The position numbers were made by a program, and so were the translations under genes. Shown piece by piece: positions 16,231 to 24,992 of a DNA stretch of 64,000 nt. How positions within the stretch are numbered: position 1 is the stretch's first letter; each line of letters starts with the position of its first letter. The stretch covers positions 310,001 through 374,000 of the forward strand of contig NZ_WHUV01000004.1 in NCBI RefSeq assembly GCF_009380155.1. Reading direction: 5' to 3'. The notes under the pieces are model-generated. The model made no database searches. It saw nothing but the letters and a program-made list of their open reading frames with translations, and was not told where the DNA came from. The stretch is from Pseudomonas piscis (GTDB taxonomy: Bacteria; Pseudomonadota; Gammaproteobacteria; Pseudomonadales; Pseudomonadaceae).

Positions 16231-16851
16231 CTACGGATGTTCGTCCAGGTAGCGCAGGGCCATTTGTTCGGTGGCCAGCTTGGCGGGCGGCAGCAAGTGC
16301 GGTGCCACCAGCATCATGATCTGGTAGACCACCAGGCGCACTTCCCCTTCACGATCGAGAATCCGCTGGTAATCCAGGGAGAACAGCAAGGTCATGGTGA
16401 TCTGTTCCACCAATTGCCCCAGGGCCTGGGTGCCGCTGACCAGTTGCCCCATGGTCTTGAGTCGCGCCAGCAGCGCCGCGAGCGTGCGCTTGAGGGCGTT
16501 GAGCAGGTTGCGAATGCCCTTGGCCAGCTTCGGCAGGCGGCCGGCCAGGTTGGACAGGTCCTGGAACAGGAAGCGGTAGTGGGCCAGGCGCTCGACGATC
16601 AGGTGCAGGAACAGCCAATAGTCTTCCGGTGCCAGCTGGGCATCGGAGGGCGGGTCCAAAAGCGGCGTCAATTCGTTCTGGAAGCGCTCGAAAAGACCGA
16701 GGACCAACGGTTCCTTGCCATGGAAATGGTAATAGAGGTTGCCGGGGCTGATCCCCATTTCATTGGCCACCTCCATGGTGGAGACATTGGGCTCGCCCTT
16801 CTGGTTGAACAACTGCAGGGCACATTCGAGTATCCGGTCGCGGGTCTTCAT
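16231..16851 (-). CDS. phaD: TetR-family regulator PhaD
   Basis: 206 aa from ATG 16851 (MKTRDRILECALQLF). N-terminal TetR helix-turn-helix (about 22-50: VSTMEVANEMGISPGNLYYHF) and an all-helical ligand domain. In P. putida PhaD is an activator of the phaC1 and phaI promoters that responds to an acyl-CoA-type metabolite. Last gene of the phaC1-phaZ-phaC2-phaD order, 59 bases after phaC2. An ATG 21 bases further upstream is possible but has no ribosome site. Confidence 0.94.
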   Translation of the reverse strand: MKTRDRILECALQLFNQKGEPNVSTMEVANEMGISPGNLYYHFHGKEPLVLGLFERFQNELTPLLDPPSDAQLAPEDYWLFLHLIVERLAHYRFLFQDLSNLAGRLPKLAKGIRNLLNALKRTLAALLARLKTMGQLVSGTQALGQLVEQITMTLLFSLDYQRILDREGEVRLVVYQIMMLVAPHLLPPAKLATEQMALRYLDEHP

Positions 16852-16910
16852 CCTGACTTCTTGTCGGTCCATTGAGGGCGCGGCGATGAGCGCCGCGGGG
16901 CAAGGGGTAT

Positions 16911-18593
16911 TCAGCGCACGCGCACATAGGTGCCTGGCGCGGCCTCCATCGGTGGATAGTTCTGGCTGCCGAGGGCGGCCAGGGTGTCCCGTTGCGCTCC
17001 CGAGCGTTCCTGGATCCAGGCCAGCCACTGGCTCCACCAACTGCCATCGACATGCTTGGCATCGTAGTACCAGGCCCGGGGGTCGCTGCTGAGCTTGGGG
17101 TTCTCCACGTAGTTCGCCTTGGGGTTGCCTGGCGGGTTGAGGATGCTCTGGACATGCCCGCTGTTGGACAACACGAAGCGGCGCTCGCCACCCAGCAGCA
17201 GGGTCGAGCGGTACACCGCGTCCCACGGGGTGATGTGGTCGTTGATCCCGGCCACGCTGAAGCTGTCCACCGTGACCTTCTGCAGGTCGATTGGCGTGCC
17301 GCATATCTCCAGGCCACCGACGTGGCTCATGGGGTTGTGCTTGAAGAAGTCCAGCAGGTCGCCGTGCAGGGCCGCCGGTAGCCGGGTGCTGTCGTTGTTC
17401 CAGTAGAGAATGTCGAAGACCGGCGGCTCCTTGCCCAGCAGATAGTTGTTGACCCAGTAGTTCCAGATCAGGTCGTTGGGCCGCATCCAGGCGAACACCC
17501 TGGCCATGTCGCGACCATCCAGCACGCCTTGCTGGTAGGAACGGCGCTTGGCCGCTTCCAGGGTCTTTTCGTCGGCGAACAGGGTGGCCGGGCTATCCAG
17601 TTGGCTATCCAGCAGGCTCACCAGGTAGGTGGCACTGGAGACCCGGCGCAGTTGTCGCTTGGCTTGCAGATGGCCTTGCAGGGCGGCGATGGTCAGGCCG
17701 CCAGCGCAGGCGCCCATCAGGTTCACATCACGACTGCCGGTGATGGAGCGAGTGACGTTCATGGCCTCTTCGACGGCCTCGACATAGCTCGACAGACCCC
17801 ATTCGCGATGGCGCACATCCGGATTGCGCCAGCTGACCATGAACACCTGGAGGCCGTTCTTCAGGCAGTACTGGACGAAGCTGTTGGCCGGGCTGAGATC
17901 GAAGATGTAGTACTTGTTGACCTGGGGCGGCACGATCAGCAGGGGCTTGGCGTACTGCTTCTCGCTCATGGGGCTGTACTGGATCAGCTCCAGCTGCTCG
18001 TTGCGAAACACCACCGAGCCCGGGGTGACGGCCAGGTTCCGGCCGACCTCGAAGGCATGCTTGGTGACCTGGCTGGGCAGGCCGTTGTTGTGCAGCAGGT
18101 CGTCCACCAGGTTGCCGATGCCACGCACCACGCTGTTGCCGCCGGTGTTGAAGAGCTCCTTGACCGCCAGCGGATTGAGCAGGGTGTTGGACGGCGACAC
18201 CGCGTCGTTGAGCAGGGAGAAGGCGAAGTGCGCGCGGGCCCGGTCGTCGTCCTCCATGCCGCTGTCGTCGATCCAGTCCCGCACCTGCTTCTGCCAGCTC
18301 AGGTAGGCCTGCAGGCCTCGCTTGTAGAAGGGATTGAGGCTCCAGGCCGGGTCGGCGAAGCGGTTGTCCTTGGGGTTGGGCTTGTGCAGTGTCTCGCCCA
18401 GCAGCACCCGGCCCAACTGGTTGCCCAGGGCCAGGGTGTGGCGAACGCTGTGCAGCGGGTTGCGCAGGCTGTGGGCGGCCAGGCTGCGCAGGGTGGAGAG
18501 CAAGTCCCGCCCCCGCAGGCCAGTGATCGCGCTCTGCGCTGTGATGTAGGTCGCAGGGGCGGGCAGCGAGCCCTGCGCAGGCTTGTCTTGCAT
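16911..18593 (-). CDS. phaC2: Class II PHA synthase PhaC2
   Basis: 560 aa. Medium-chain-length poly(3-hydroxyalkanoate) polymerase. Alpha/beta-hydrolase fold with the lipase-like box GACAGG (catalytic Cys296), the catalytic Asp in NDHITPW and His in NSGHVQSI. It is clearly paralogous to PhaC1, with the same length and segments, and lies after phaZ in the pha operon. It polymerises 3-hydroxyacyl-CoA on the granule surface. Confidence 0.96.
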   Translation of the reverse strand: MQDKPAQGSLPAPATYITAQSAITGLRGRDLLSTLRSLAAHSLRNPLHSVRHTLALGNQLGRVLLGETLHKPNPKDNRFADPAWSLNPFYKRGLQAYLSWQKQVRDWIDDSGMEDDDRARAHFAFSLLNDAVSPSNTLLNPLAVKELFNTGGNSVVRGIGNLVDDLLHNNGLPSQVTKHAFEVGRNLAVTPGSVVFRNEQLELIQYSPMSEKQYAKPLLIVPPQVNKYYIFDLSPANSFVQYCLKNGLQVFMVSWRNPDVRHREWGLSSYVEAVEEAMNVTRSITGSRDVNLMGACAGGLTIAALQGHLQAKRQLRRVSSATYLVSLLDSQLDSPATLFADEKTLEAAKRRSYQQGVLDGRDMARVFAWMRPNDLIWNYWVNNYLLGKEPPVFDILYWNNDSTRLPAALHGDLLDFFKHNPMSHVGGLEICGTPIDLQKVTVDSFSVAGINDHITPWDAVYRSTLLLGGERRFVLSNSGHVQSILNPPGNPKANYVENPKLSSDPRAWYYDAKHVDGSWWSQWLAWIQERSGAQRDTLAALGSQNYPPMEAAPGTYVRVR

Positions 18594-18701
18594 GAGTCAA
18601 CACTCCTTCGTCAAACCACTAACAAGCAGACCAATTCAAGACAGATACCTTAGTCGGTCCTGGCCCTTCTTGCGCGCGACGGTCCTGTCGACGGGGATGT
18701 T

Positions 18702-19562
18702 TTACTTGGTGGGCTGCGCGGGTAGCGGATGCGGGTGCATCACGGCGCGTTGCCGCTCCTCCTGGAGGAACTTCATGATGATCGGGGCGACGGCTTCGGC
18801 CCGGGTGATGAGGAACAGGTGGCCGTCATCGATGATGTGCAGCTGGGCGTTGGGGATGCGCCAGGCCAGCATGCGCATGTTGATCAGGGGGATCAGCGGG
18901 TCGTCGTCGCCGGCCAGGACCAGGGTCGGCTGGTGGATCTTGTGCAGCCAGTGGATGCTGGTCCAGCCCACTCCGGCGAACAACTGCCAGTAGTAACCCA
19001 GCTTGCCCGCCGAGCGCACTTTCGCCGCGTGCTCGGCCGCCAGGTTCGGGTCGCGGCGAAAGGCGCCGCCGTAGATCAGCGGGGCGATCCGCATGACGTG
19101 GGACGGCTGCACGTAGCGTCGTGGGCTGGCCATCATCCACAACACCTTGGGCTTGCCGGGGACCATGAAGGCACCGGCGGCCGTCGCGGCCAGCACCAGC
19201 TTCTTGCAGCGCTCGGGATAGTCGTAGGCGAACTGCTGGGCCAGGGCCCCGCCCCAGGACACGCCCACGGCGTTGACCTGGCCATAGTCGAGGTAGTCGA
19301 GCATCCGCGCGGTGAGCTTGGCCAGCCCCGGAAAGCGGTAGGGCCGGCTCGGGGTCGATGAGCCGCCCACGCCCGGGACATCGAAGGCGATGACCTCCAA
19401 ATCCGGGTCCAGGGCCTGGACGAAGGGGAACACCAGCTCCAGGTTGGCGCCGATGCCGTTGAAGATCAGCAGCGGCGTCAAGTGCGGCTTGCCGGGGCGA
19501 ACCGCGGTGCGGATGGTCTGGCCATCCAGGTCGACGGTGCGGAAGATGAAGGAATGTGGCAT
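18702..19562 (-). CDS. phaZ: Intracellular PHA depolymerase PhaZ
   Basis: 286 aa. Alpha/beta-hydrolase with the lipase box GVSWGG (Ser102), Asp221 (GDDDPLI) and His248 (DDGHLF); these positions match the catalytic triad published for the P. putida enzyme. It degrades stored mcl-PHA to hydroxy acids. It lies between the two synthase genes, giving polymer turnover under the same control. Confidence 0.96.
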   Translation of the reverse strand: MPHSFIFRTVDLDGQTIRTAVRPGKPHLTPLLIFNGIGANLELVFPFVQALDPDLEVIAFDVPGVGGSSTPSRPYRFPGLAKLTARMLDYLDYGQVNAVGVSWGGALAQQFAYDYPERCKKLVLAATAAGAFMVPGKPKVLWMMASPRRYVQPSHVMRIAPLIYGGAFRRDPNLAAEHAAKVRSAGKLGYYWQLFAGVGWTSIHWLHKIHQPTLVLAGDDDPLIPLINMRMLAWRIPNAQLHIIDDGHLFLITRAEAVAPIIMKFLQEERQRAVMHPHPLPAQPTK

Positions 19563-19621
19563 GCCGTAGCCCTGTGTGTTGAACCTTTGGAGGCGCCGGT
19601 CCGGCCACCTCCGGATTTCCT

Positions 19622-19674
19622 GAGGCCAGGCCTCGTATCAAGAATAGGGCGTGGCGGCACCTTGGGTAGCCGCC
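19622..19674. other. Hairpins in the phaC1-phaZ gap
   Basis: GAGGCC-A-GGCCTC (19622-19634) and GGCGGC-10-GCCGCC (19653-19674) lie in the 124-base space between phaC1 and phaZ. No T-run follows on the minus strand, so partial termination or mRNA stabilisation is as likely as a real stop. Confidence 0.4.
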
Positions 19675-19686
19675 GTTGATGCCTGT

Positions 19687-21366
19687 TTAGCGTTCGTGCA
19701 CATAGGTGCCCGGCGAGGCCTCGCCGGCCACGTATTTCTTGCTGCCCAGCCCGCTTGGCGCCGGCTTCAGTTCCCCCGAGCGCTCTGCTTGCCAGGCCTG
19801 CCAGTACAGCCACCAGGAATCGGTGTGCTTGACCGAGTTCTCCTGCCACTGGTCGGGACACTCCGGGATCTCGGAGCTGGTCATGTAGCGCGCCTTGGGG
19901 TTGCCCGGCGGGTTGAGGATGCTCTGGATATGGCCGCTGCTGGACAGCACGAACTCCACATGGCCGCCGAACAGTTGCGCCGACTTGTAGCAGGACTTCC
20001 AGGGCGTGATGTGGTCGTTGGTGCCGGCGAGGGAGAAGATGTCGGCGGTCACCTGCTTCAAGTCGATCGGCGTGCCGCACACTTCCAGGGCATTGGCCCG
20101 GGTCAGTGGGTTGTTCTTGAACATTTCGATCAGGTCGCCATGGAAGGCGGCGGGCAGGCGCGTGGTGTCGTTGTTCCAGAACAGGATGTCGAATACCGGT
20201 GGTTCGTTGCCCAGCAGGTAGTTGTTGACCCAGTAGTTCCAGATCAGGTCGTTGGGGCGCATCCAGGCGAAGACCTTGGCCATGTCCCGGCCTTCGAGGA
20301 CACCGGCCTGATAGGAGTGGCGCTTGGCCGCCTCCAGGGTCTGCTCGTCGACGAACAGCGCCACCTGGGTATCCACGGTGGTATCGAGCACGCTGACCAG
20401 CAGGGTCAGGGCGTTGACCTTCTTCTGCCCCAAGGCCGCGTAGTGCCCCAGCAGCGCGGTGCAGGTAATGCCGCCGGAACAGGCGCCGAGCATGTTCACG
20501 TCGTCGCTGCCGGTGATGGCGGTGACCACGTCGACCGCTTCCTTCAAGGCCTCGATGTAGGTGGACAGGCCCCATTCGCGCTGGGCCTTGGTGGGGTTGC
20601 GCCAGCTGACGATGAAGGTCTGCACGTTGTTGCGCAGGCAGAAGCGCGCCAGGCTCTTGTCCGGGCTGAGGTCGAAGACGTAGAACTTGTTGATCTGCGG
20701 CGGTACCACCAGCAGTGGTCGCTCATGCACCTGCTCGGTGATCGGTCGGTACTGGATCAGCTCCAGCACATCGTTGCGAAACACCACGGCACCTTCGCTG
20801 GTGCCCAGGTTCTTGCCCACTTCGAAGGCATCCATGTTGACCTGGCTGGGCATGCCGCCGTTGTGCACCAGGTCCTTGGCCAAGTGTGACAAGCCGTCCA
20901 GCAGGCTCTTGCCGCCGGTCTCGAAGAAGCGCTTGACCGCAGCGGGGTTGGCCGCGCTGTTGGTCGGGGCCATGGCCTCGGTCAGGAGGTTGATCACGAA
21001 ATGCCCGCGGCTGATGTCCTGTTCGGACAGGCTGCTGCTGCCGATCCAGTCGTGGAGCTCCTTGCGCCACGCCAGGTAGGTTTGCAGGTAGCGCCGGTAG
21101 AGCGGGTTCTGGCTCCAGGCCGGGTCGATGAAGCGACGGTCGTCGCCGTCGGGCTGCAAGGGCGACTTGCCGAGCAGCACGTTCTTCAGTTCGAGGCCGA
21201 AGTGCGCGACGTGCTTGACGCTGTGGATGGGTTGTTTGATGGCCTGGGCGAGCACCATTCGAGCAGAGGTAAGCAGATCCTTTCTACGCAAGCCGATGAC
21301 TGGATTGAGCCCCAGGGTGTTCTCCGAGGCTTGGCGTTTCAGGTCATCGTTGTTCTTGTTACTCAT
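19687..21366 (-). CDS. phaC1: Class II PHA synthase PhaC1
   Basis: 559 aa. Main medium-chain PHA polymerase. Lipase-like box GACSGG with catalytic Cys296, Asp451 (NDHITPW) and His479 (SSGHIQSI). First gene of the phaC1-phaZ-phaC2-phaD operon; its 5' side carries a sigma-54-like promoter and a strong palindrome. Confidence 0.97.
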   Translation of the reverse strand: MSNKNNDDLKRQASENTLGLNPVIGLRRKDLLTSARMVLAQAIKQPIHSVKHVAHFGLELKNVLLGKSPLQPDGDDRRFIDPAWSQNPLYRRYLQTYLAWRKELHDWIGSSSLSEQDISRGHFVINLLTEAMAPTNSAANPAAVKRFFETGGKSLLDGLSHLAKDLVHNGGMPSQVNMDAFEVGKNLGTSEGAVVFRNDVLELIQYRPITEQVHERPLLVVPPQINKFYVFDLSPDKSLARFCLRNNVQTFIVSWRNPTKAQREWGLSTYIEALKEAVDVVTAITGSDDVNMLGACSGGITCTALLGHYAALGQKKVNALTLLVSVLDTTVDTQVALFVDEQTLEAAKRHSYQAGVLEGRDMAKVFAWMRPNDLIWNYWVNNYLLGNEPPVFDILFWNNDTTRLPAAFHGDLIEMFKNNPLTRANALEVCGTPIDLKQVTADIFSLAGTNDHITPWKSCYKSAQLFGGHVEFVLSSSGHIQSILNPPGNPKARYMTSSEIPECPDQWQENSVKHTDSWWLYWQAWQAERSGELKPAPSGLGSKKYVAGEASPGTYVHER

Positions 21367-21404
21367 CTACGACGCTCCATTGTCCTGAGACGAGTACCGG
21401 ACCT

Positions 21405-21422
21405 GCTGTGTAGTTACACAGC
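21405..21422. promoter_or_regulatory. Palindrome in the phaC1 leader, candidate operator
   Basis: GCTGTGTA-GT-TACACAGC is a perfect 8-bp inverted repeat with a 2-base centre, 39 bases before the phaC1 start. Regulator unknown; PhaD is the obvious candidate. Confidence 0.5.
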
Positions 21423-21488
21423 ACGAGGCCAGGCACTACTACTCGGGTGACCGTTGATTGCCACTGCTGCGGTTACTTTGCAGAACTC

Positions 21489-21504
21489 TGCAGGGAACTT
21501 GCCA
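21489..21504 (-). promoter_or_regulatory. Sigma-54-like promoter of phaC1
   Basis: The minus strand reads TGGCAAGTTCCCTGCA: GG and GC separated by exactly 10 bases, as in -24/-12 promoters. Predicted start near 21478, giving a leader of about 110 bases. RpoN dependence of phaC1 has been reported in P. aeruginosa. Confidence 0.6.
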
Positions 21505-21621
21505 GATCCATTGGTTACCCGAGTTTATTTTTTTTCGCAAGCAGGCCATTCATTGGCCATGCAGCCCTGCATTCAAACAGATGAAATTAGAAAATGCCCT
21601 CTAAACAGCCGGAGCCTTGAG

Positions 21622-21999
21622 CTAGAGCATCAGCTTGACCACGGACTCGCTCGGATCGCGGGATTTGCCGGCGGCCTCGAGTTGCTGCAGATAGTCGCTC
21701 CACAACTCTTCCTGGCGCAGCGCCAACTGGTACAGGTAGTCCCAGGTGAACAAGCCGCTGTCATGGCCGTCGTCGAAGGTCAATTTCAGTGCGTACTGGC
21801 CGGCGGGCTCGATCTTGTCCAGGCCGACGCCGAGCTTGCCGAACTGCAGGATGGGGTTGCCGTGGCCCTGGACCTCGGCGGAGGGGGAGTGGACCCGCAG
21901 GAACTCCGCGGGCAGGTGGTAGACCTCGTCCGGCCCGTAGGTCAGGGTCAGGGTCTTGGAGGCTTTGTGCAGGTTGATGCCGGTGGGCAGGCGGGCCAT
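21622..21999 (-). CDS. DUF971 family protein (gamma-butyrobetaine hydroxylase-like N-terminal domain)
   Basis: 125 aa, a complete single-domain member with YGPDEVYHLPAEFLRVHSPSAEVQGHG and FDDGHDSGLFTWDYL segments. Function is unknown; eukaryotic relatives are the Zn-binding N-terminal domain of gamma-butyrobetaine dioxygenases. AGAGAG precedes the ATG. It lies between hslU and phaC1 with a repeat-bearing spacer upstream, so it may be transcribed with hslVU. Confidence 0.85.
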   Translation of the reverse strand: MARLPTGINLHKASKTLTLTYGPDEVYHLPAEFLRVHSPSAEVQGHGNPILQFGKLGVGLDKIEPAGQYALKLTFDDGHDSGLFTWDYLYQLALRQEELWSDYLQQLEAAGKSRDPSESVVKLML

Positions 22000-22009
22000 G
22001 GACGTTCTC

Positions 22010-22138
22010 TCTTGAGCTTCAAGCCATAAGCTTCAAGCTACAAGAAGGGAGATTCAAGCCATCGCGGATAAAACAGCAGGGAAGGGTTGCTGCAAGCGAC
22101 GCGAATCGGTCTGTCGCTTGCAGCTCGCAGCCTGGCGC

Positions 22139-22141
<3 letters not shown>
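22010..22141. repeat. Diverged copy of the CTTGCAGCTTGAGGC-type intergenic repeat
   Basis: The gap before hslU holds CTTGAGCTTCAAGC, AAGCTTCAAGCTACAAG and, 80 bases on, CGCTTGCAGCTCGCAGCC. The wording resembles the better copies at 31931-31985 and 46966-47068. Confidence 0.5.
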
Positions 22142-23482
<1,341 letters not shown>

Positions 23483-23528
23483 AGTAATTGGCGGTTCTCA
23501 AGCAGGAATGAATGCCGTGGCAGGGGAG

Positions 23529-23547
23529 CCTGCCGCCTGGCGGCAGG
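23529..23547 (-). other. Hairpin between hslV and hslU
   Basis: CCTGCCGCC-T-GGCGGCAGG in the 82-base gap. No T-run follows; it could slow decay or set the HslV:HslU ratio. Confidence 0.4.
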
Positions 23548-23564
23548 TCCGGGCCGGAACAGGC

Positions 23565-24095
23565 TTATTCCGCGAGATCCTGCTCCTCGATGGTTTGAGT
23601 GTGGTTGGTGAATACACAGATATCGCCGGCGATGCCCAGGGCGGTCTCGACGATCTCGCGAGCCGACAGGTCGGTCTTCTTCAGCAATGCGCTGGCCGCG
23701 GCCTGGGCGTAGGCGCCACCGGAACCCATGGCGATCAGGCCGTCCTCGGGTTCGACCACGTCGCCGTTGCCGGTGATGATCAGCGAGGCATCCTTGTTGG
23801 CCACGGCCAGCATGGCCTCCAGGCGGCTCAGGGAACGATCGGTACGCCACTCCTTGGCCAGCTCGACGGCGGCGCGGATCAGGTGGCCCTGGTGTTTTTC
23901 CAGCTGGCCTTCGAAGCGTTCGAACAGGGTGAAGGCGTCGGCGGTGGCCCCGGCGAAGCCGGCAATGACCTGGCCGTGGTACAGGCGGCGAACTTTTTTC
24001 GCATTGCCTTTCATCACGGTGTTGCCAAGGGAAACCTGGCCGTCGCCGCCCATGACGACTTTGCCGTGGCGGCGGACTGAAACGATGGTGGTCAA
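23565..24095 (-). CDS. hslV: HslUV protease proteolytic subunit HslV (ClpQ), TTG start
   Basis: 176 aa when started at the TTG at 24095, exactly the E. coli length. After Met removal this exposes Thr2 (TTIVSVRRHGKVVMGGDGQ), the N-terminal nucleophile of this proteasome-like peptidase. GGAGA lies 8 bases upstream. A longer in-frame ATG (24143) would bury Thr2, and it falls inside the -10 element of the sigma-32-like promoter, so it cannot be the start. First gene of hslVU. Confidence 0.96.
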   Translation of the reverse strand: MTTIVSVRRHGKVVMGGDGQVSLGNTVMKGNAKKVRRLYHGQVIAGFAGATADAFTLFERFEGQLEKHQGHLIRAAVELAKEWRTDRSLSRLEAMLAVANKDASLIITGNGDVVEPEDGLIAMGSGGAYAQAAASALLKKTDLSAREIVETALGIAGDICVFTNHTQTIEEQDLAE

Positions 24096-24141
24096 GGGAA
24101 AGTCTCCACGCAGCGGGGCGAAAGTGCCCAGATGGAAACTC

Positions 24142-24169
24142 ATATGGGGGTGGCGAGAGCTTTTTCAAC
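24142..24169 (-). promoter_or_regulatory. Sigma-32-like heat-shock promoter of hslVU
   Basis: Minus strand -35 GTTGAAA (24169-24163), 14-base spacer, -10 CCCATAT (24148-24142), matching the RpoH pattern CTTGAAA-N13-15-CCCATNT in all but one base. Transcription would start near 24135, 40 bases before the TTG start. Confidence 0.75.
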
Positions 24170-24221
24170 TGCCGGGATGGCAGAGAGACGAGTGGCTTGG
24201 TGACGGCGGGTGGGAGGGCGC

Positions 24222-24257
24222 GCCCTCTTTTGGCGCGATAAGCGCACAAAAGAGGGC
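24222..24257 (-). terminator. Hairpin after the SPOR-protein gene
   Basis: GCCCTCTTTTG / CAAAAGAGGGC, an 11-bp inverted repeat around a 14-base loop containing GCGC self-complementarity, 26 bases past the stop. It separates argS-SPOR from hslVU. Confidence 0.55.
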
Positions 24258-24283
24258 AGGATTGCCCGGACAGGGCGAGGGCG

Positions 24284-24991
24284 TCAGCGGTTCTGGCGTT
24301 GTTGCAACAGCAGGTTGCTGAAGCCGGCGCCAGCCAGCTGTTTCTGAGCCACGGTCAGTTGCTCGCGATTGCTGAACGGGCCGACCAGTACCCGGTACCA
24401 GGTCTCGTCCTTCACCGTGCCGGATTCGACCGACACCGGCTGGCCCAGCAGGATGATCTGCGCACGGACCTTGTCGGCATCGGCTTCCTTGCGGAACGAT
24501 CCGGCCTGGAGGAAGAACTTGGTCACCGGCGCGGCCTTGGCCACCGGTGGCGCAGGTGGCGGGGTGATGCCGGCCAGGGCCGCCTGGGCCCGGGCGGTGT
24601 CGATCTTCGCAGCTTCCGCTGGTGTCACCGGAGTGGTCGGCACCGGCGGTACCTGTGGCGTGGGCAGGGTTTTTTCCGGCACGGCTTCCGGCGGCACAAT
24701 GACCTCCGATTCCGGCAGCAGGGTGTAGAAGTCGTACTTGGGCTTCACCGGCTGCTGCGGGCTGGGTGGGGTCTTGTTGGCCTCGGCGATCTTGCTGGCC
24801 TTCTGCTGCTCGATCTTCTCGCGCTTGACGCTGTCGCCGCCCTTGCCTGGCTCGAGCTTCATCAGGAACACGATGAAGGCGCCGATGGTCAGGCCGATGG
24901 CCAGCCACAACCAGCCCGGGATCGGCTTCTTGGCCGGGGGCTGGTAACGACTGGCGCCACGCTTGGGTGCAGGTTTTTTCTTGGCAGCCAA
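24284..24991 (-). CDS. SPOR-domain membrane protein (FtsN-like)
   Basis: 235 aa. Basic cytoplasmic N-terminus, one membrane helix (about 25-44, GWLWLAIGLTIGAFIVFLMK), a Pro-rich periplasmic linker, and a C-terminal SPOR domain (about 155-230, FFLQAGSFRKEADADKVRA) that binds denuded septal peptidoglycan. The topology is that of FtsN, though the linker is poorly conserved. Starts at a TTG one base after the argS stop, with GGAG inside the end of argS, so it is coupled to argS. Confidence 0.85.
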   Translation of the reverse strand: MAAKKKPAPKRGASRYQPPAKKPIPGWLWLAIGLTIGAFIVFLMKLEPGKGGDSVKREKIEQQKASKIAEANKTPPSPQQPVKPKYDFYTLLPESEVIVPPEAVPEKTLPTPQVPPVPTTPVTPAEAAKIDTARAQAALAGITPPPAPPVAKAAPVTKFFLQAGSFRKEADADKVRAQIILLGQPVSVESGTVKDETWYRVLVGPFSNREQLTVAQKQLAGAGFSNLLLQQRQNR

Positions 24992-24992
24992 C

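Noticed and set aside
16852..17304. Longer PhaD with ~150 extra N-terminal residues
   Set aside because: The extension runs through phaC2 in another frame. The TetR domain begins at MKTRDRILEC as in other PhaD proteins.
21525..21560. Second sigma-54-like site (TGGCC..TTGC) upstream of phaC1
   Set aside because: GG and GC are only 7 bases apart, not 10.
24096..24143. ATG start of hslV at 24143
   Set aside because: It lies within the -10 of the sigma-32-like promoter and would place 16 residues before the catalytic Thr, inactivating HslV.
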